A DNA stretch of 48,720 nucleotides, from the NCBI GenBank assembly GCA_016182965.1, contig JACPFM010000137.1, positions 1 through 48,720 on the forward strand, read 5' to 3'. The notes below the pieces were generated by a model that saw nothing but the letters and a program-made list of their open reading frames with translations, had not been told where the DNA came from and made no database searches. The DNA comes from Deltaproteobacteria bacterium. Its GTDB lineage: Bacteria > Myxococcota_A > Polyangia > Polyangiales > JADJMO01. The translations under genes were made by a program, and so were the position numbers. Positions 26,649 through 35,136 of the stretch are shown one piece after another (the stretch's first letter is position 1; every line of letters starts with the position of its first letter).

Positions 26649-27773
26649 CTACGGGAACGTCGGGATCGCAGTGTCGGGGACGACGACCTTCGCGTTGGCG
26701 GTCGTCTCGTACGACGCGAGATCGGCGGTGCCGAGGAACATGCTGCGCTTGCCGTGACAGCCGTCGCAGCTGGCGTTCTGCGGCGTCTTGCGCCGGATGT
26801 TGTGCGGGGTCGCGAGCCGCCAGGTCGGCGCGACGTCGAACGACGTCAGCAACCCGGCGCCGTAGTACTTGTAGTCGTCCGGATCGGCGGGCACGTGCCG
26901 CACGACGACCCACTTCTCGGGGTGCAGCGTGTCGGGCGCCGCGTTGTAGCCGATCTTGAACGTCATCAACGACTCGTGCGTCGGCGCGTTGACCTCGTAG
27001 ACCGCCTTTCCGGACTCGAGCCTCACGTGGCAAGAGCTGCAGTTCTTGTAGGTCAGCGAGTGGCACGTCTGACACGAGAGCTTCAGCTTGCCGTCGGTCG
27101 CTCGGTGCTGCGCGTGCGCCACCGTCGCCTTGAACGTGGCGTTGTCCGGGTGACAGTTCGCGCACTTCGGCGCGGTCGACACCTGGTAGCGGTGGGTGAC
27201 GCCGGCGGCCCCGTCGCCGTGCATCTCGCCGCCCTTGTGGCAGGCGACGCACTGCATGCCCTTCTCGTAGTGGACGTCGGCGGCGTAGCCGACGTTCTGC
27301 CCGCGATACTCGTCGCCGACGCGGCTGCCGTGGCAGGCCGTGCAGACCAGGGTCATCGAGGGCGTCTTGCGGAACTTGTGCTTGTCGAGCAGGCCGCCGC
27401 CGGCCGCCTGCGGCACGCGGACGTGGCAGTCGCCGCAGCTCGCGTGGCAGCGCGAGCAATGGTTCTTGAACGAGGTATCGAGCGCCGTCGACAGGGTCGA
27501 CGAGCCCGAGCGCTCGACGAACGAGTTGCGGATGCCGGCCAGCGTCCGGTGCAGGCTGTTCTCGTTCTTCTTCACCGTCTCGGAGTGACAGGTGGCGCAC
27601 AGCTTCCCGCCGTCCTTCGTCGGATCGGCGTTCATCCCGACGTGCGCGAGCTTGCGCGTGGCGCCGCTCGCATCGCCACCGTGACACGACACACACGACG
27701 CCTTTCCGTGATTCGGGTCGGCCAGATACGCCTCGGAGACCAGGACCTTCTCGTGTGCCGGAACCTCCGGCAC
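26649..27773 (-). CDS. Decahaem cytochrome c segment (downstream part of a TGA-interrupted frame)
   Basis: This open stretch from a GTG at 27773 encodes 374 residues with ten CxxCH haem-c motifs: CVSCH, CATCH, CSRCH, CGDCH, CTACH, CVACH, CANCH, CQTCH, CSSCH and CDGCH. Many additional His residues could be distal ligands. It has no signal peptide, yet cytochromes c must be exported to receive haem. The frame is identical to that of the lipoprotein gene just upstream, separated only by one TGA and three codons. The simplest reading is a single 11-haem lipoprotein. Separate translation from the GTG is unlikely to yield a mature cytochrome. Confidence 0.85.
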   Translation of the reverse strand: MPEVPAHEKVLVSEAYLADPNHGKASCVSCHGGDASGATRKLAHVGMNADPTKDGGKLCATCHSETVKKNENSLHRTLAGIRNSFVERSGSSTLSTALDTSFKNHCSRCHASCGDCHVRVPQAAGGGLLDKHKFRKTPSMTLVCTACHGSRVGDEYRGQNVGYAADVHYEKGMQCVACHKGGEMHGDGAAGVTHRYQVSTAPKCANCHPDNATFKATVAHAQHRATDGKLKLSCQTCHSLTYKNCSSCHVRLESGKAVYEVNAPTHESLMTFKIGYNAAPDTLHPEKWVVVRHVPADPDDYKYYGAGLLTSFDVAPTWRLATPHNIRRKTPQNASCDGCHGKRSMFLGTADLASYETTANAKVVVPDTAIPTFP

Positions 27774-27785
27774 TTCGCCGCCTCA
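27755..27785 (-). promoter_or_regulatory. In-frame UGA followed by a SECIS-like hairpin
   Basis: On the minus strand the TGA (27785-27783) is followed by 9 bases (ggcggcgaa). A perfect 8-bp stem, gtgccgga/tccggcac, with loop ggt then follows (27773-27755). The UGA-to-loop distance is 17 nt and the loop starts with G, both within the published description of bacterial SECIS elements. A chance hairpin in GC-rich DNA is the alternative. Confidence 0.4.
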
Positions 27786-28574
27786 GCCTTCCCCCGCGCT
27801 GCCTCCTTCACCTCCAATGACCGGCAGCGGGTCGGCGGTGAGGTCGGCGAGCAGCTGATCGACGCGCGTGTGACAGCTCGTGCACGTGCTGTCGAAGGTG
27901 GGCACGGGCTCGAGCTTCAGATCCATCGTGGTGGCGGTCCCGTTCGTCACGGTGACGGGCGCCGACGTCGCGGCGGCGTAGCCCTTGGCCTCCGCCTTCA
28001 CCTTGTAGGTGCCGACGGCGATGCCGGTGATCTTGAAGGCGCCGTCGGGGCCGGTCTCGACCTGGAGCGTCGCCGCCTCGGTCGACACCTTCGCGAGCGC
28101 GATCGGCGCGCTGGTCTTCGCGTCGGTGATCTTGCCGACGAGGTCGCCCATCTCGGCGAGCGGCGCCAGGGTGAAGTCGACGATCGCGCTGCCGCCGGCG
28201 GCGATGACCACGCCGCTCTTCTCGGCGGTGCGGTAGCCGCTGCGCGCGGCGGTCACCGTGTACGTCCCGGCGTCGATGCTCGAGAGCTTCCACGAGCCCG
28301 CGGCGTCGGTGACGGCGAAGCCCGTCGTCGGCGAGGTGCTCACCTCGACTCCGGCGATCGCCTTGCCGGCGGGGTCGGTCGCCAGTCCGGCCATCGATCC
28401 GGTCGCCGCCGGCCTCGGGGCGGCGGGGTCGTCGGCCTGCGAAGCGCAGCCGAGCGGCGGCACGCAGAGCAGGACGGCGAGCAGACGTGCGGTGCCGACG
28501 AGAGGGGGCCCTGAGAGACGGGGCCCGAAGAGACGGGGCAAGGAGACACGGGGCACGTGGAAGCGGGGACTCAT
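27783..28574 (-). CDS. CarboxypepD-domain lipoprotein with one haem motif, ends at in-frame TGA
   Basis: This 263-residue protein has a lipobox (LLCVPPLGC). Two carboxypeptidase-regulatory-like domains follow (GSMAGLATDPAGKAIAGVEV and GDLVGKITDAKTSAPIALAK). A single CTSCH haem motif lies near residue 235, then a Gly-rich tail GGEGGSAGEG before the TGA. The lone CxxCH at the end of a scaffold domain makes best sense as the first haem of the cytochrome encoded after the TGA. The N-region of the signal peptide is unusually long (~27 residues) and built from short repeats (PRVSLPRLFGPRLSG). The lipobox plus CarboxypepD scaffold matches the neighbouring rhodanese lipoprotein. Confidence 0.85.
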   Translation of the reverse strand: MSPRFHVPRVSLPRLFGPRLSGPPLVGTARLLAVLLCVPPLGCASQADDPAAPRPAATGSMAGLATDPAGKAIAGVEVSTSPTTGFAVTDAAGSWKLSSIDAGTYTVTAARSGYRTAEKSGVVIAAGGSAIVDFTLAPLAEMGDLVGKITDAKTSAPIALAKVSTEAATLQVETGPDGAFKITGIAVGTYKVKAEAKGYAAATSAPVTVTNGTATTMDLKLEPVPTFDSTCTSCHTRVDQLLADLTADPLPVIGGEGGSAGEG

Positions 28575-29021
28575 TCGGGACTCCTTCGAGGCGATCGCGT
28601 GAACGGGTCGCCCTCGCGCGGAGTGCATCGGTCGCGCCACGGTCGCGCGCAGCAATCGACGCGGTGATTCGCGGAGTTTCGCGGCCGACGACCGGCGCGA
28701 ACGAGCGTTCTGCAACGGGTTGTTTCGGCGCTCCGGCGACGGCGCGCGTCGCACGCGAATCACTGCCCTGCGCAGCCTCGGTCGGCCTCGCGTGAAACGA
28801 GTTGTGGCCGTTCACCCGAACGCCCGCCGCGACGAGCGAGTCCGATGGCGATCGGATGAGGTCGCCGCGAGGCTGCGCGGATCCGCCGCAACAAGGCGCA
28901 CGTAGGGTGCGCGGATCACGCGCGCCGTAATCGCCACGCACGGCACGGCCGCCGGGCGCTCGCCGGCAAGCGGTGCCGGACAGGTGCTCGGAGCGGTACG
29001 GCGCGCGCATCGATTGCGTGC
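28575..29021. other. 447-bp divergent intergenic region
   Basis: This region lies between the cytochrome lipoprotein (minus) and a Cys-rich lipoprotein (plus). I see no gene or RNA. The two GCAA sites that could be the -12 part of a minus-strand sigma54 promoter (28652 and 28712 areas) lack the matching -24 GG. No promoter is assigned. Confidence 0.5.
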
Positions 29022-29447
29022 ATGACGCCGCGCACGATCGCGAAGCTCCGCGGGGCCCTCGCCACGTCAGTCCTCGTGGCGCCTCTGGCCGCAATGGCCG
29101 GGTGCCGCTCGACGCAGGAGCCGTCGACCGCTTACGGCGGAGGCCCGTCCGTCGCGCCGACCAGCGAGATCTCCGTGGAGGACGCGGCCATCGCGTGGGC
29201 CGCCGAGGCGTGCGCGCGCGAGAAGCGCTGCGGCGGCGTCGGCACGGGCACGGACATGCCCGATCTCGCGACGTGCCGCGCCCGCTACCAGGCGCTCGCC
29301 ATGGAGCGACTCTCGGGCTGCAGGTCCGGGCGCATCGCGCCCGCACAGCTCGACGGTTGCACGAACATGGTTCACGTCAGCGCCTGCGCCGTGGCGACGG
29401 AGGGCATCTGCAACCTGCCGGCGCTCTGCCAGACGACGGACGACTGA
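29022..29447 (+). CDS. Small Cys-rich lipoprotein, DUF6184-like (copy 1)
   Basis: This 141-residue protein has a signal peptide ending AAMAGC. The mature part has the pattern AAEACAREKRCGGVGTG, then C-x-Y tracts and a C-terminal ACAVATEGICNLPALC, with paired Cys for disulfides. This matches the small lipoproteins annotated as DUF6184 in myxobacteria, as I recall that family. Two further copies lie at 40925 and 41290. Function unknown; it is probably periplasmic or on the outer membrane. Confidence 0.75.
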   Translation: MTPRTIAKLRGALATSVLVAPLAAMAGCRSTQEPSTAYGGGPSVAPTSEISVEDAAIAWAAEACAREKRCGGVGTGTDMPDLATCRARYQALAMERLSGCRSGRIAPAQLDGCTNMVHVSACAVATEGICNLPALCQTTDD

Positions 29448-29469
29448 ACTGAAGACCTCTCGGAAAATG

Positions 29470-29499
29470 CCCCCGGACTTCAGTACTTCAGTCCGGGGG
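29470..29499. terminator. Bidirectional terminator between Cys-rich lipoprotein and tatD
   Basis: A perfect 10-bp stem, cccccggact/agtccggggg, with a 10-base loop. On the minus strand it is followed by CATTTT, so it best serves tatD. It lies between convergent stops. Confidence 0.65.
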
Positions 29500-29520
29500 G
29501 ATTCCTGACGGCTCTCGAGC

Positions 29521-30330
29521 TCAGCCGAGACCGGCGAACCGGCGCCGCGCGTTGTCGCTGCTCTCGCGCGCGACGTCTTCGGGCGCGACGCCGCGCAGCT
29601 CGGCGAGGTGCCGCGCCGTGTACACGACGTAGGCCGGCTCGCAGAGCTTCCCACGCAGCGGGACCGGCGCGAGGTAGGGCGCGTCGGTCTCGACGAGGTA
29701 GCGCTCTTTGGGCACGAAGCGCCCGACCTCGTGGATCGCCGTCGCCGTCTTGAAGGTGACGATCCCCGAGAACGAGAGGTCGAAGCCGAGATCGAGCGCG
29801 CGGCGCGCGAACGGGAGGTCCTCGCTGAAGCAGTGGATCACGCCGCCGAGATCGCGCGCGCCCTCCTGCTCGAGGATCTCGAGCACCTCCTGCCCGGCCG
29901 ACCGGGTGTGGATCACGATCGGCTTGCCGAGCTCGCGCGCGACGCCGACGAAGCGGCGGAACACCGCGCGCTGCTGATCGCGCGGCGAGTGGTCGTAGTG
30001 GAAGTCGAGCCCGATCTCGCCGACGGCGGCGACGCGCGGGTCGCGGGCGAGCGCGCGGAGCTCGTCGACCATGGTGTCGTCGCAGAGGCGCGCGTCGTGC
30101 GGGTGCACGCCGACCGAGGCGACCACGTCGGGGTGTCGCTGCGCGAGGCCGATCGCGTCGCGCGCCTCGAGGGTGGTCTCGCCGACGCCGACGACGACGA
30201 AGCCGCGCACGCCGGCGGCGCGCGCGCGGGAGAGGACGTCGTCGGCGGGCTCGCGCGGCGCACGGCCACCATGCCCGGACACCGGGACGTGGCAGTGGCT
30301 GTCGATCACGCCGTCGAGCTTCGGGATCAT
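29521..30330 (-). CDS. tatD: TatD-family metal-dependent hydrolase
   Basis: This 269-residue TIM-barrel nuclease-family enzyme shows metal-binding motifs DSHCHVP, SVGVHPHDA, AVGEIGLDFHYD, VIHTRSAG, VIHCFSEDL and VETDAPYLAP. The last residues include NARRRFAGL, the usual family end (N-x-x-R-x-F). Such enzymes are deoxyribonucleases or deacylases acting in DNA repair or D-Tyr-tRNA metabolism. The ATG at 30330 gives full family length. A MITE-like element lies directly upstream (30342), where the promoter would be expected. Confidence 0.9.
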   Translation of the reverse strand: MIPKLDGVIDSHCHVPVSGHGGRAPREPADDVLSRARAAGVRGFVVVGVGETTLEARDAIGLAQRHPDVVASVGVHPHDARLCDDTMVDELRALARDPRVAAVGEIGLDFHYDHSPRDQQRAVFRRFVGVARELGKPIVIHTRSAGQEVLEILEQEGARDLGGVIHCFSEDLPFARRALDLGFDLSFSGIVTFKTATAIHEVGRFVPKERYLVETDAPYLAPVPLRGKLCEPAYVVYTARHLAELRGVAPEDVARESSDNARRRFAGLG

Positions 30331-30341
30331 CGGCGCCTAGG

Positions 30342-30617
30342 TAGAGCCTGTTGCGTAAGTCAGCCCGCTCGCTGCGCTCGCGGGCAAATTTGCCCTCACC
30401 CCGCCCCCTCTCCCAGAGGTAGAGGGGCCCAGAAGAGCAGGAATTCTCGAGCCCTCTCCCACCGGGAGAGGGTTGGGTGAGGGCAAATTACCGGGGCCGC
30501 CGAAGGCGGACCCGGGCGAAATCGGATTCCCACCGGGAGAGGGTTGGGTGAGGGCAAATTACCGGGGCCGCCGAAGGCGGACCCGGGCGAAATCGGATGC
30601 TTCCGCAACAGGCTCTA
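30342..30617. mobile_element. MITE-like element with 14-bp terminal inverted repeats
   Basis: Perfect inverted ends, tagagcctgttgcg (30342-30355) and cgcaacaggctcta (30604-30617), bound a 276-bp sequence with no gene. The flanks read ctaggt and aggtag, so a short target duplication is present (aggt, or TA if the ends are gagcc). The inside carries palindromes (ctctcccaccgggagag) and a 71-bp tandem repeat. The 135-bp stretch 30393-30527 recurs exactly, inverted, at 38324-38458. No transposase is in the window. Confidence 0.7.
30457..30598. repeat. Perfect 71-bp tandem duplication inside the MITE-like element
   Basis: 30457-30527 and 30528-30598 are identical. Each unit runs from tcccaccgggagagg to cgaaatcggat. 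The copy at 38324-38458 has a single unit, so the duplication happened in this copy. Confidence 0.9.
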
Positions 30618-30629
30618 GGTAGCACGAGA

Positions 30630-33600
30630 TCAGGCCGACAGCTGCGCGCGTACGGACGCGGCGTCTTCGGCCAGCCCGGCTGCCTCGAGCTCCTTCGGGA
30701 CGCGCTCGAGCGTGCGGGTGACCGCCGCGTCGACGAAATCTCGCGCGGCGGGCTCGAGCGTCGCGCGGCCCTCGCGCGCGGTGGCGATGCACCTGGCGAG
30801 CGTGTTCGCGGCGCTCTGCAGGTACGCGCGGCCGGCCGGCTCGACCGACAGCTCGAACGCCTTCTCGGCGGCGCGCACCGCGCCGACGCCGTCGCCTCGC
30901 GCGCGCAGCGCCTCGGCGTAGTTGCGATGGGTGTCGGGCAGCGCGTCGCGCGCGCCGAGCGCCTCGGCGAGCTGGATCGCCCGCTTGGCCATCTCGAGCG
31001 CCGGATCGACCTCGCCGAAGATCAGCGAGACCTCGGAGAGGTTGTTGTAGGCGACGACCAGATCGTAGAGGTCGCCGACCTTCTCCTTGAGCCCGAGCGA
31101 CCGCACGAACAGATCGCGCGCGCGACCGTAGTCGCCGCGCATGAACACCACGACCGCGACGTTGTTGTAGGCGATCGCCGCGAGCTGCGGGAACCGGCTC
31201 TCGTCGACGACGCGACCGGCCATCATCCCCAGCCGCTCGGCCTGCACGAACTTGCCGCGCTGGTAGAAGACGTTGCCCATGCTGTGGAGCAGGCGCGAGG
31301 CGGAGTCGGCCCAGTCCGGCTCGGCGCGCGGGATGCGGCGGCACGCGCGCAGGCCCTTGCGGAAGCTCTCGAGGGCGTCGTCGAGCTTCCCGGTGCGGTA
31401 CTGCGCGAAGCCGATGGCCGCCCACAGCGGGGCGAGCATGCGCGGATCGCCGTCGCGACCGAACTTGTCGAGCGCGATGCGGTATCGGAACAGCGCCTCG
31501 TCGAAGGCGCCGCGCACCTTCTCGACGTTGCCGACGCGCAGCTCGATGCTGCCCTCGAAGCGCATGACCTCCGCCTTGTCGAGGGCGCGCCCGGCCCGGC
31601 GCTCGTCGAGCAGCAGATCGTCGCGCGCGTGCTCGTAGGCCTGCTCCGCCTCGTCGAGGCGACCGACGCGACGGAGCGTGTCACCGAGCGCGAGCCGAAG
31701 CTTCACCCGATCCTGCCAGTCGGCGACGCGGAGCTCCTCGAGGTTCTGCAGGTCGACGCTCGAGCCCTCGGGCAGCCCGTTGCCCTTCGCGGCGTCGGCG
31801 ATCTCGCAGCCGCGCTGGTAGTGACGGATGGCGTCGGCGTTGTGGCCGAGGATCGCCGCGCGGTGGCCGGCGCGCGCATAGTGCTTGATCGCCTCGCGCG
31901 CCGCGCCGGCGCGATCCCAATGGAACGCGATGAGGGCCGGGTTGCCGTCGATCACCACCGGGCCGCGCGTCTCCAGCCAACCGGCGACGGCGCGGTGGTA
32001 CTGCTCGCGCGAGCGGATGCTGAGCGACTCGTAGGCGACCTCGCGGGTGACCGTGTCGGCGAAGACGTACTCGCGCTCGCCGGGGAACGTCGAGCCCTCG
32101 CGCACGCGCACGATGTCGTTGGCGCGCAGGCGCTCGAGCAGGTCGCGCACGCTCGTCGTCTGGCTGATCAGCGTGCCGACGCGCATCGCGTCGAGCGCGC
32201 CCTCCCAGAACACACGGCCGACGACCGCGGCGCGCTGCACCATCTGCCGGACCTCCGGCGGGAGTCGATCGAGGCGCGCCTGCACGAGGCCGTAGATCGT
32301 CGGCGGCAACGACAGCGCCTCGAGCCGCGCCTCGTCGACCTTCCACACGTCGTCGAAGGAGCGCTCGACGCCGCCCGCGTCGACGAGCACGCGGATGGTC
32401 TCCTTGAGCACCAGCGGGTTGCCGTCGGCGCGATCGACGAGGCGCCGCACGAAGTCGGCGGACACGCCGGGCGCGCGTTTGAGCAGATCGCGCGCGAGCT
32501 CCTCGAGCGGGCGGCGCGCGAGCGGCGCGAGGGAGAGGCGGCTGTGCCCCTCCTTGCCCTCGCCCCAGTGCGGCCGGCGCTCGAACAGCTCCGGGCGCGC
32601 CGCGCCGACGATGAGCAGCGGCGCGTCGGAGAGCCGCACCAGCAGGTAGTCGAGGAGGTCGAGGCTCGCGTCGTCGGCGGCCTCGAGGCCGTCGCAGAGC
32701 ATCACCACCGGCCCGCGCGTGGCGACGAGGTCGAGGAGCTTGGCGAACGCCGCGCTGGTGCGCGCGCGCGGATCGTCGACGCTCTCGCCGGCGCTGGTCA
32801 GCGCGCTGGTCGGCTCGGCGCCGAGCATCTTGGAGAGCGTCTCGACCGCGTCGCCGAGCTGCGCGGGGTCGAGGCCGCCGCGGTGGGCCTGCGAGAAGGG
32901 CGTGATGGAGAACGGGGCCGGGGTGCCGCTGGTGGAGAGCGCGGCCGAGTCGGTCGGCGTCGCGCTCGGCGAGGGCGTCGCGCGGCCGATCGCGCGCACG
33001 CCGTTGCGCAGCTTCTGCTCGATGACGTCGCGGGGATCGTCGACGTTGATGTGGAAGCGCTGGCGCAGCAGCGACGACGCGAGGTCGTAGGTGCCGTCGC
33101 GCGTCAGGTGCGAGCCGCGCGCCGACAGCACGAACGTCGGCTCGGGGCGCGCGTCGATCACGCGCTGCAGCTCGTCGCGCAGGCGGGTCTTCCCCGCGCC
33201 AGCCGGCGCCACCACGGTCACGAGGTGCGCGCGCCGATCGGCGACCGCCTGGTCGAGCAGATCGACCAGCCGATCGAGCTCGCCGCGGCGGCCGACGAAC
33301 CTGGTCTGCGCGCCGTAGAACTCGTCTTGCGGCAACGCGCTGCGATCGGACGCCGGCCCGAGCACGCGGTAGCAGACCAGCGGCTCGGTCTTGCCCTTGG
33401 CGATGACCGGCGGGAGCTCCTCGACCTGGAAGAGCCCGGTCACGTGGCGGAACGTGTCGCGGCCGATGACGACGCTGGCCTCCGGCGCGTGCGCCTGCAG
33501 GCGCGAGGCGATGTTCACCGCGTCGCCCATCACCGTGAAGTCGCGGCGCGTCGCGCCGCCGACGCGGCCGGCGAACACCCGGCCGGTGTTGATGCCGATG

Positions 33601-35087
33601 CGGAGGCCCAGCCGCACGCGCGCGTGACGACGGCCGCGCATGCCGTACTTCGCGACCGTCGCCTGCAGCTTCAGCGCGGCGTGCACCGCGCGCTCCGCGT
33701 CGTTGTCGGTCGACCGCGGCACGCCGAAGACGGCCATGACGCAGTCGCCGATGTACTTGTCGACGTAGCCGCCGTGCTTCTCGATGACCGCGCTCATCGC
33801 CGCGAAGCACCCGTCGATGATCTCCTTGACCTCTTCGGGGGCGAAGCGCTCCGACAGCGCGGTGAACCCCGAGACGTCGGCGAAGAGGATCGTGCAGAGA
33901 CGGTTCTCTTCGACGCCGGCCTCGGCCGACGACAGGTTCTCGGGCGGCAGGACCGACACGCGCGCGCCGGAGCCGACGCGCGCCGCAGACACGCCGGCGA
34001 GGCTGACCCCCGCGAGCTGCTGCGCCGACGGCAACGGGGAGAGCACGGGCACGCTCGCGCCCGAGGCGGCGGTGAACACCGGCGGGGCCCCGGAGGGCCG
34101 CACGCCGCCCGGCGCGGCGCCGGACGCGGCGGTGATCGCGATCGCCGGAGGATGGCTCGGTCGCACCGGGACGATGCTGCCGACGTGCTCGGTGGCCGCC
34201 GATCCGGCGGCCGCCGCCAGCTCACCGAGCAGCGCGCGAAGGAACTGCTCGACCTCGCCTGCGGTCGCCGGGCGCGCCGCGCGGTCCTTCTGCAGCAGGC
34301 GCATCACCAGCTCCTCGAGCCGGGGATCGACGAGCACGTACGTCGAGAGGCGCGTCGGCTCGGCGTAGAGGTGCTGGCCGAGGAACTCGGCCGGAGAGCC
34401 GCCGACGAACGGGCCTCGCCCGGCCAACATCTCGAAGAGGATGAGGCCGATGGCGTAGAGATCGCTCCGGCCGTCGATCGCCTGACCGCGGCACTGCTCG
34501 GGCGACATGTACTTCGGCGTGCCGAGCTGCGCGCCGGTCATCGACGTGAGGCCGCTGCCGGGCGGCGCGTCGACGAGCTTGGCGATGCCGAAGTCGAGGA
34601 CCTTGGTCGTGGGCCGCCCGTCGACGCCGCGCACGACGAAGAGGTTCTCGGGCTTGAGATCGCGGTGGATGACGCCGGCCTCGTGCGCGGCGGCGAGCGC
34701 GCCGAGCACCGGGAGGATGATCGGGATCGCCTCGGCCGGCGACAGGCGGCCCCGGCGCGCGATCATGCTCGCGAGCGTCTCGCCCTCGAGCAGCTCCATC
34801 ACGAGCACCGGTCGCCCGTCGGGGAGCGCGTCGAACCCGAACACGTCGACGATGCTGGGGTGGCGGATCTGGTTGACCAGGACCGCCTCCTGCACGAAGC
34901 GCTCGATGCCCGTCTTCGACGAGGCGGCGTGCGCTTGGATCACCTTCACGGCGGCGCGCTTGCCGATGATCGGGTGGACGGCCTCGTACACCGCGCCCAT
35001 GCCGCCGAACCCGAGGAGGCGGACGATGCGATACCCCGCGACGACCGCGCCCGCGGAGAGCGCAGGGTCGGAGAACGGGGGCTCCAT
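30630..35087 (-). CDS. Ser/Thr kinase - class III nucleotide cyclase - AAA ATPase - TPR fusion (1485 aa)
   Basis: Domains in order: a Hanks-type kinase (~19-290; GFGGMGAVYEA loop, HRDLKPEN ~140, DFGIAK ~166); a Pro/Ala linker; a class III cyclase (~390-580; FADVSGF and YIGDCVMAVFG supply metal Asp residues, FTVMGDAVNIASRL the base-binding segment); a AAA-16/STAND-type ATPase (P-loop APAGAGKT ~627, LPPEVRQMVQRAAVVG); and a long TPR region (~1060-1485). Kinase and cyclase both appear catalytically intact. No membrane helix is evident, so it is likely cytoplasmic. Such fusions are frequent in Polyangiales. The ATG at 35087 begins just before the kinase domain but lacks a ribosome site. Confidence 0.93.
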   Translation of the reverse strand: MEPPFSDPALSAGAVVAGYRIVRLLGFGGMGAVYEAVHPIIGKRAAVKVIQAHAASSKTGIERFVQEAVLVNQIRHPSIVDVFGFDALPDGRPVLVMELLEGETLASMIARRGRLSPAEAIPIILPVLGALAAAHEAGVIHRDLKPENLFVVRGVDGRPTTKVLDFGIAKLVDAPPGSGLTSMTGAQLGTPKYMSPEQCRGQAIDGRSDLYAIGLILFEMLAGRGPFVGGSPAEFLGQHLYAEPTRLSTYVLVDPRLEELVMRLLQKDRAARPATAGEVEQFLRALLGELAAAAGSAATEHVGSIVPVRPSHPPAIAITAASGAAPGGVRPSGAPPVFTAASGASVPVLSPLPSAQQLAGVSLAGVSAARVGSGARVSVLPPENLSSAEAGVEENRLCTILFADVSGFTALSERFAPEEVKEIIDGCFAAMSAVIEKHGGYVDKYIGDCVMAVFGVPRSTDNDAERAVHAALKLQATVAKYGMRGRRHARVRLGLRIGINTGRVFAGRVGGATRRDFTVMGDAVNIASRLQAHAPEASVVIGRDTFRHVTGLFQVEELPPVIAKGKTEPLVCYRVLGPASDRSALPQDEFYGAQTRFVGRRGELDRLVDLLDQAVADRRAHLVTVVAPAGAGKTRLRDELQRVIDARPEPTFVLSARGSHLTRDGTYDLASSLLRQRFHINVDDPRDVIEQKLRNGVRAIGRATPSPSATPTDSAALSTSGTPAPFSITPFSQAHRGGLDPAQLGDAVETLSKMLGAEPTSALTSAGESVDDPRARTSAAFAKLLDLVATRGPVVMLCDGLEAADDASLDLLDYLLVRLSDAPLLIVGAARPELFERRPHWGEGKEGHSRLSLAPLARRPLEELARDLLKRAPGVSADFVRRLVDRADGNPLVLKETIRVLVDAGGVERSFDDVWKVDEARLEALSLPPTIYGLVQARLDRLPPEVRQMVQRAAVVGRVFWEGALDAMRVGTLISQTTSVRDLLERLRANDIVRVREGSTFPGEREYVFADTVTREVAYESLSIRSREQYHRAVAGWLETRGPVVIDGNPALIAFHWDRAGAAREAIKHYARAGHRAAILGHNADAIRHYQRGCEIADAAKGNGLPEGSSVDLQNLEELRVADWQDRVKLRLALGDTLRRVGRLDEAEQAYEHARDDLLLDERRAGRALDKAEVMRFEGSIELRVGNVEKVRGAFDEALFRYRIALDKFGRDGDPRMLAPLWAAIGFAQYRTGKLDDALESFRKGLRACRRIPRAEPDWADSASRLLHSMGNVFYQRGKFVQAERLGMMAGRVVDESRFPQLAAIAYNNVAVVVFMRGDYGRARDLFVRSLGLKEKVGDLYDLVVAYNNLSEVSLIFGEVDPALEMAKRAIQLAEALGARDALPDTHRNYAEALRARGDGVGAVRAAEKAFELSVEPAGRAYLQSAANTLARCIATAREGRATLEPAARDFVDAAVTRTLERVPKELEAAGLAEDAASVRAQLSA

Positions 35088-35136
35088 GGCCCCCGGAGGA
35101 TAGTCCAGAGTCGCCGGAGATGGACCGGCCGCGCGT

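Noticed and set aside
27740..27800. Frameshift between the lipoprotein and the decahaem cytochrome
   Set aside because: Codon coordinates show that both parts are in the same frame; only a stop codon separates them.
28575..28800. Sigma54 promoter for the cytochrome operon
   Set aside because: Candidate GCAA (-12) sites lack the required -24 GG at the right spacing.
30342..30617. Complete insertion sequence
   Set aside because: The element is too short and has no transposase frame; it is at most a non-autonomous element.
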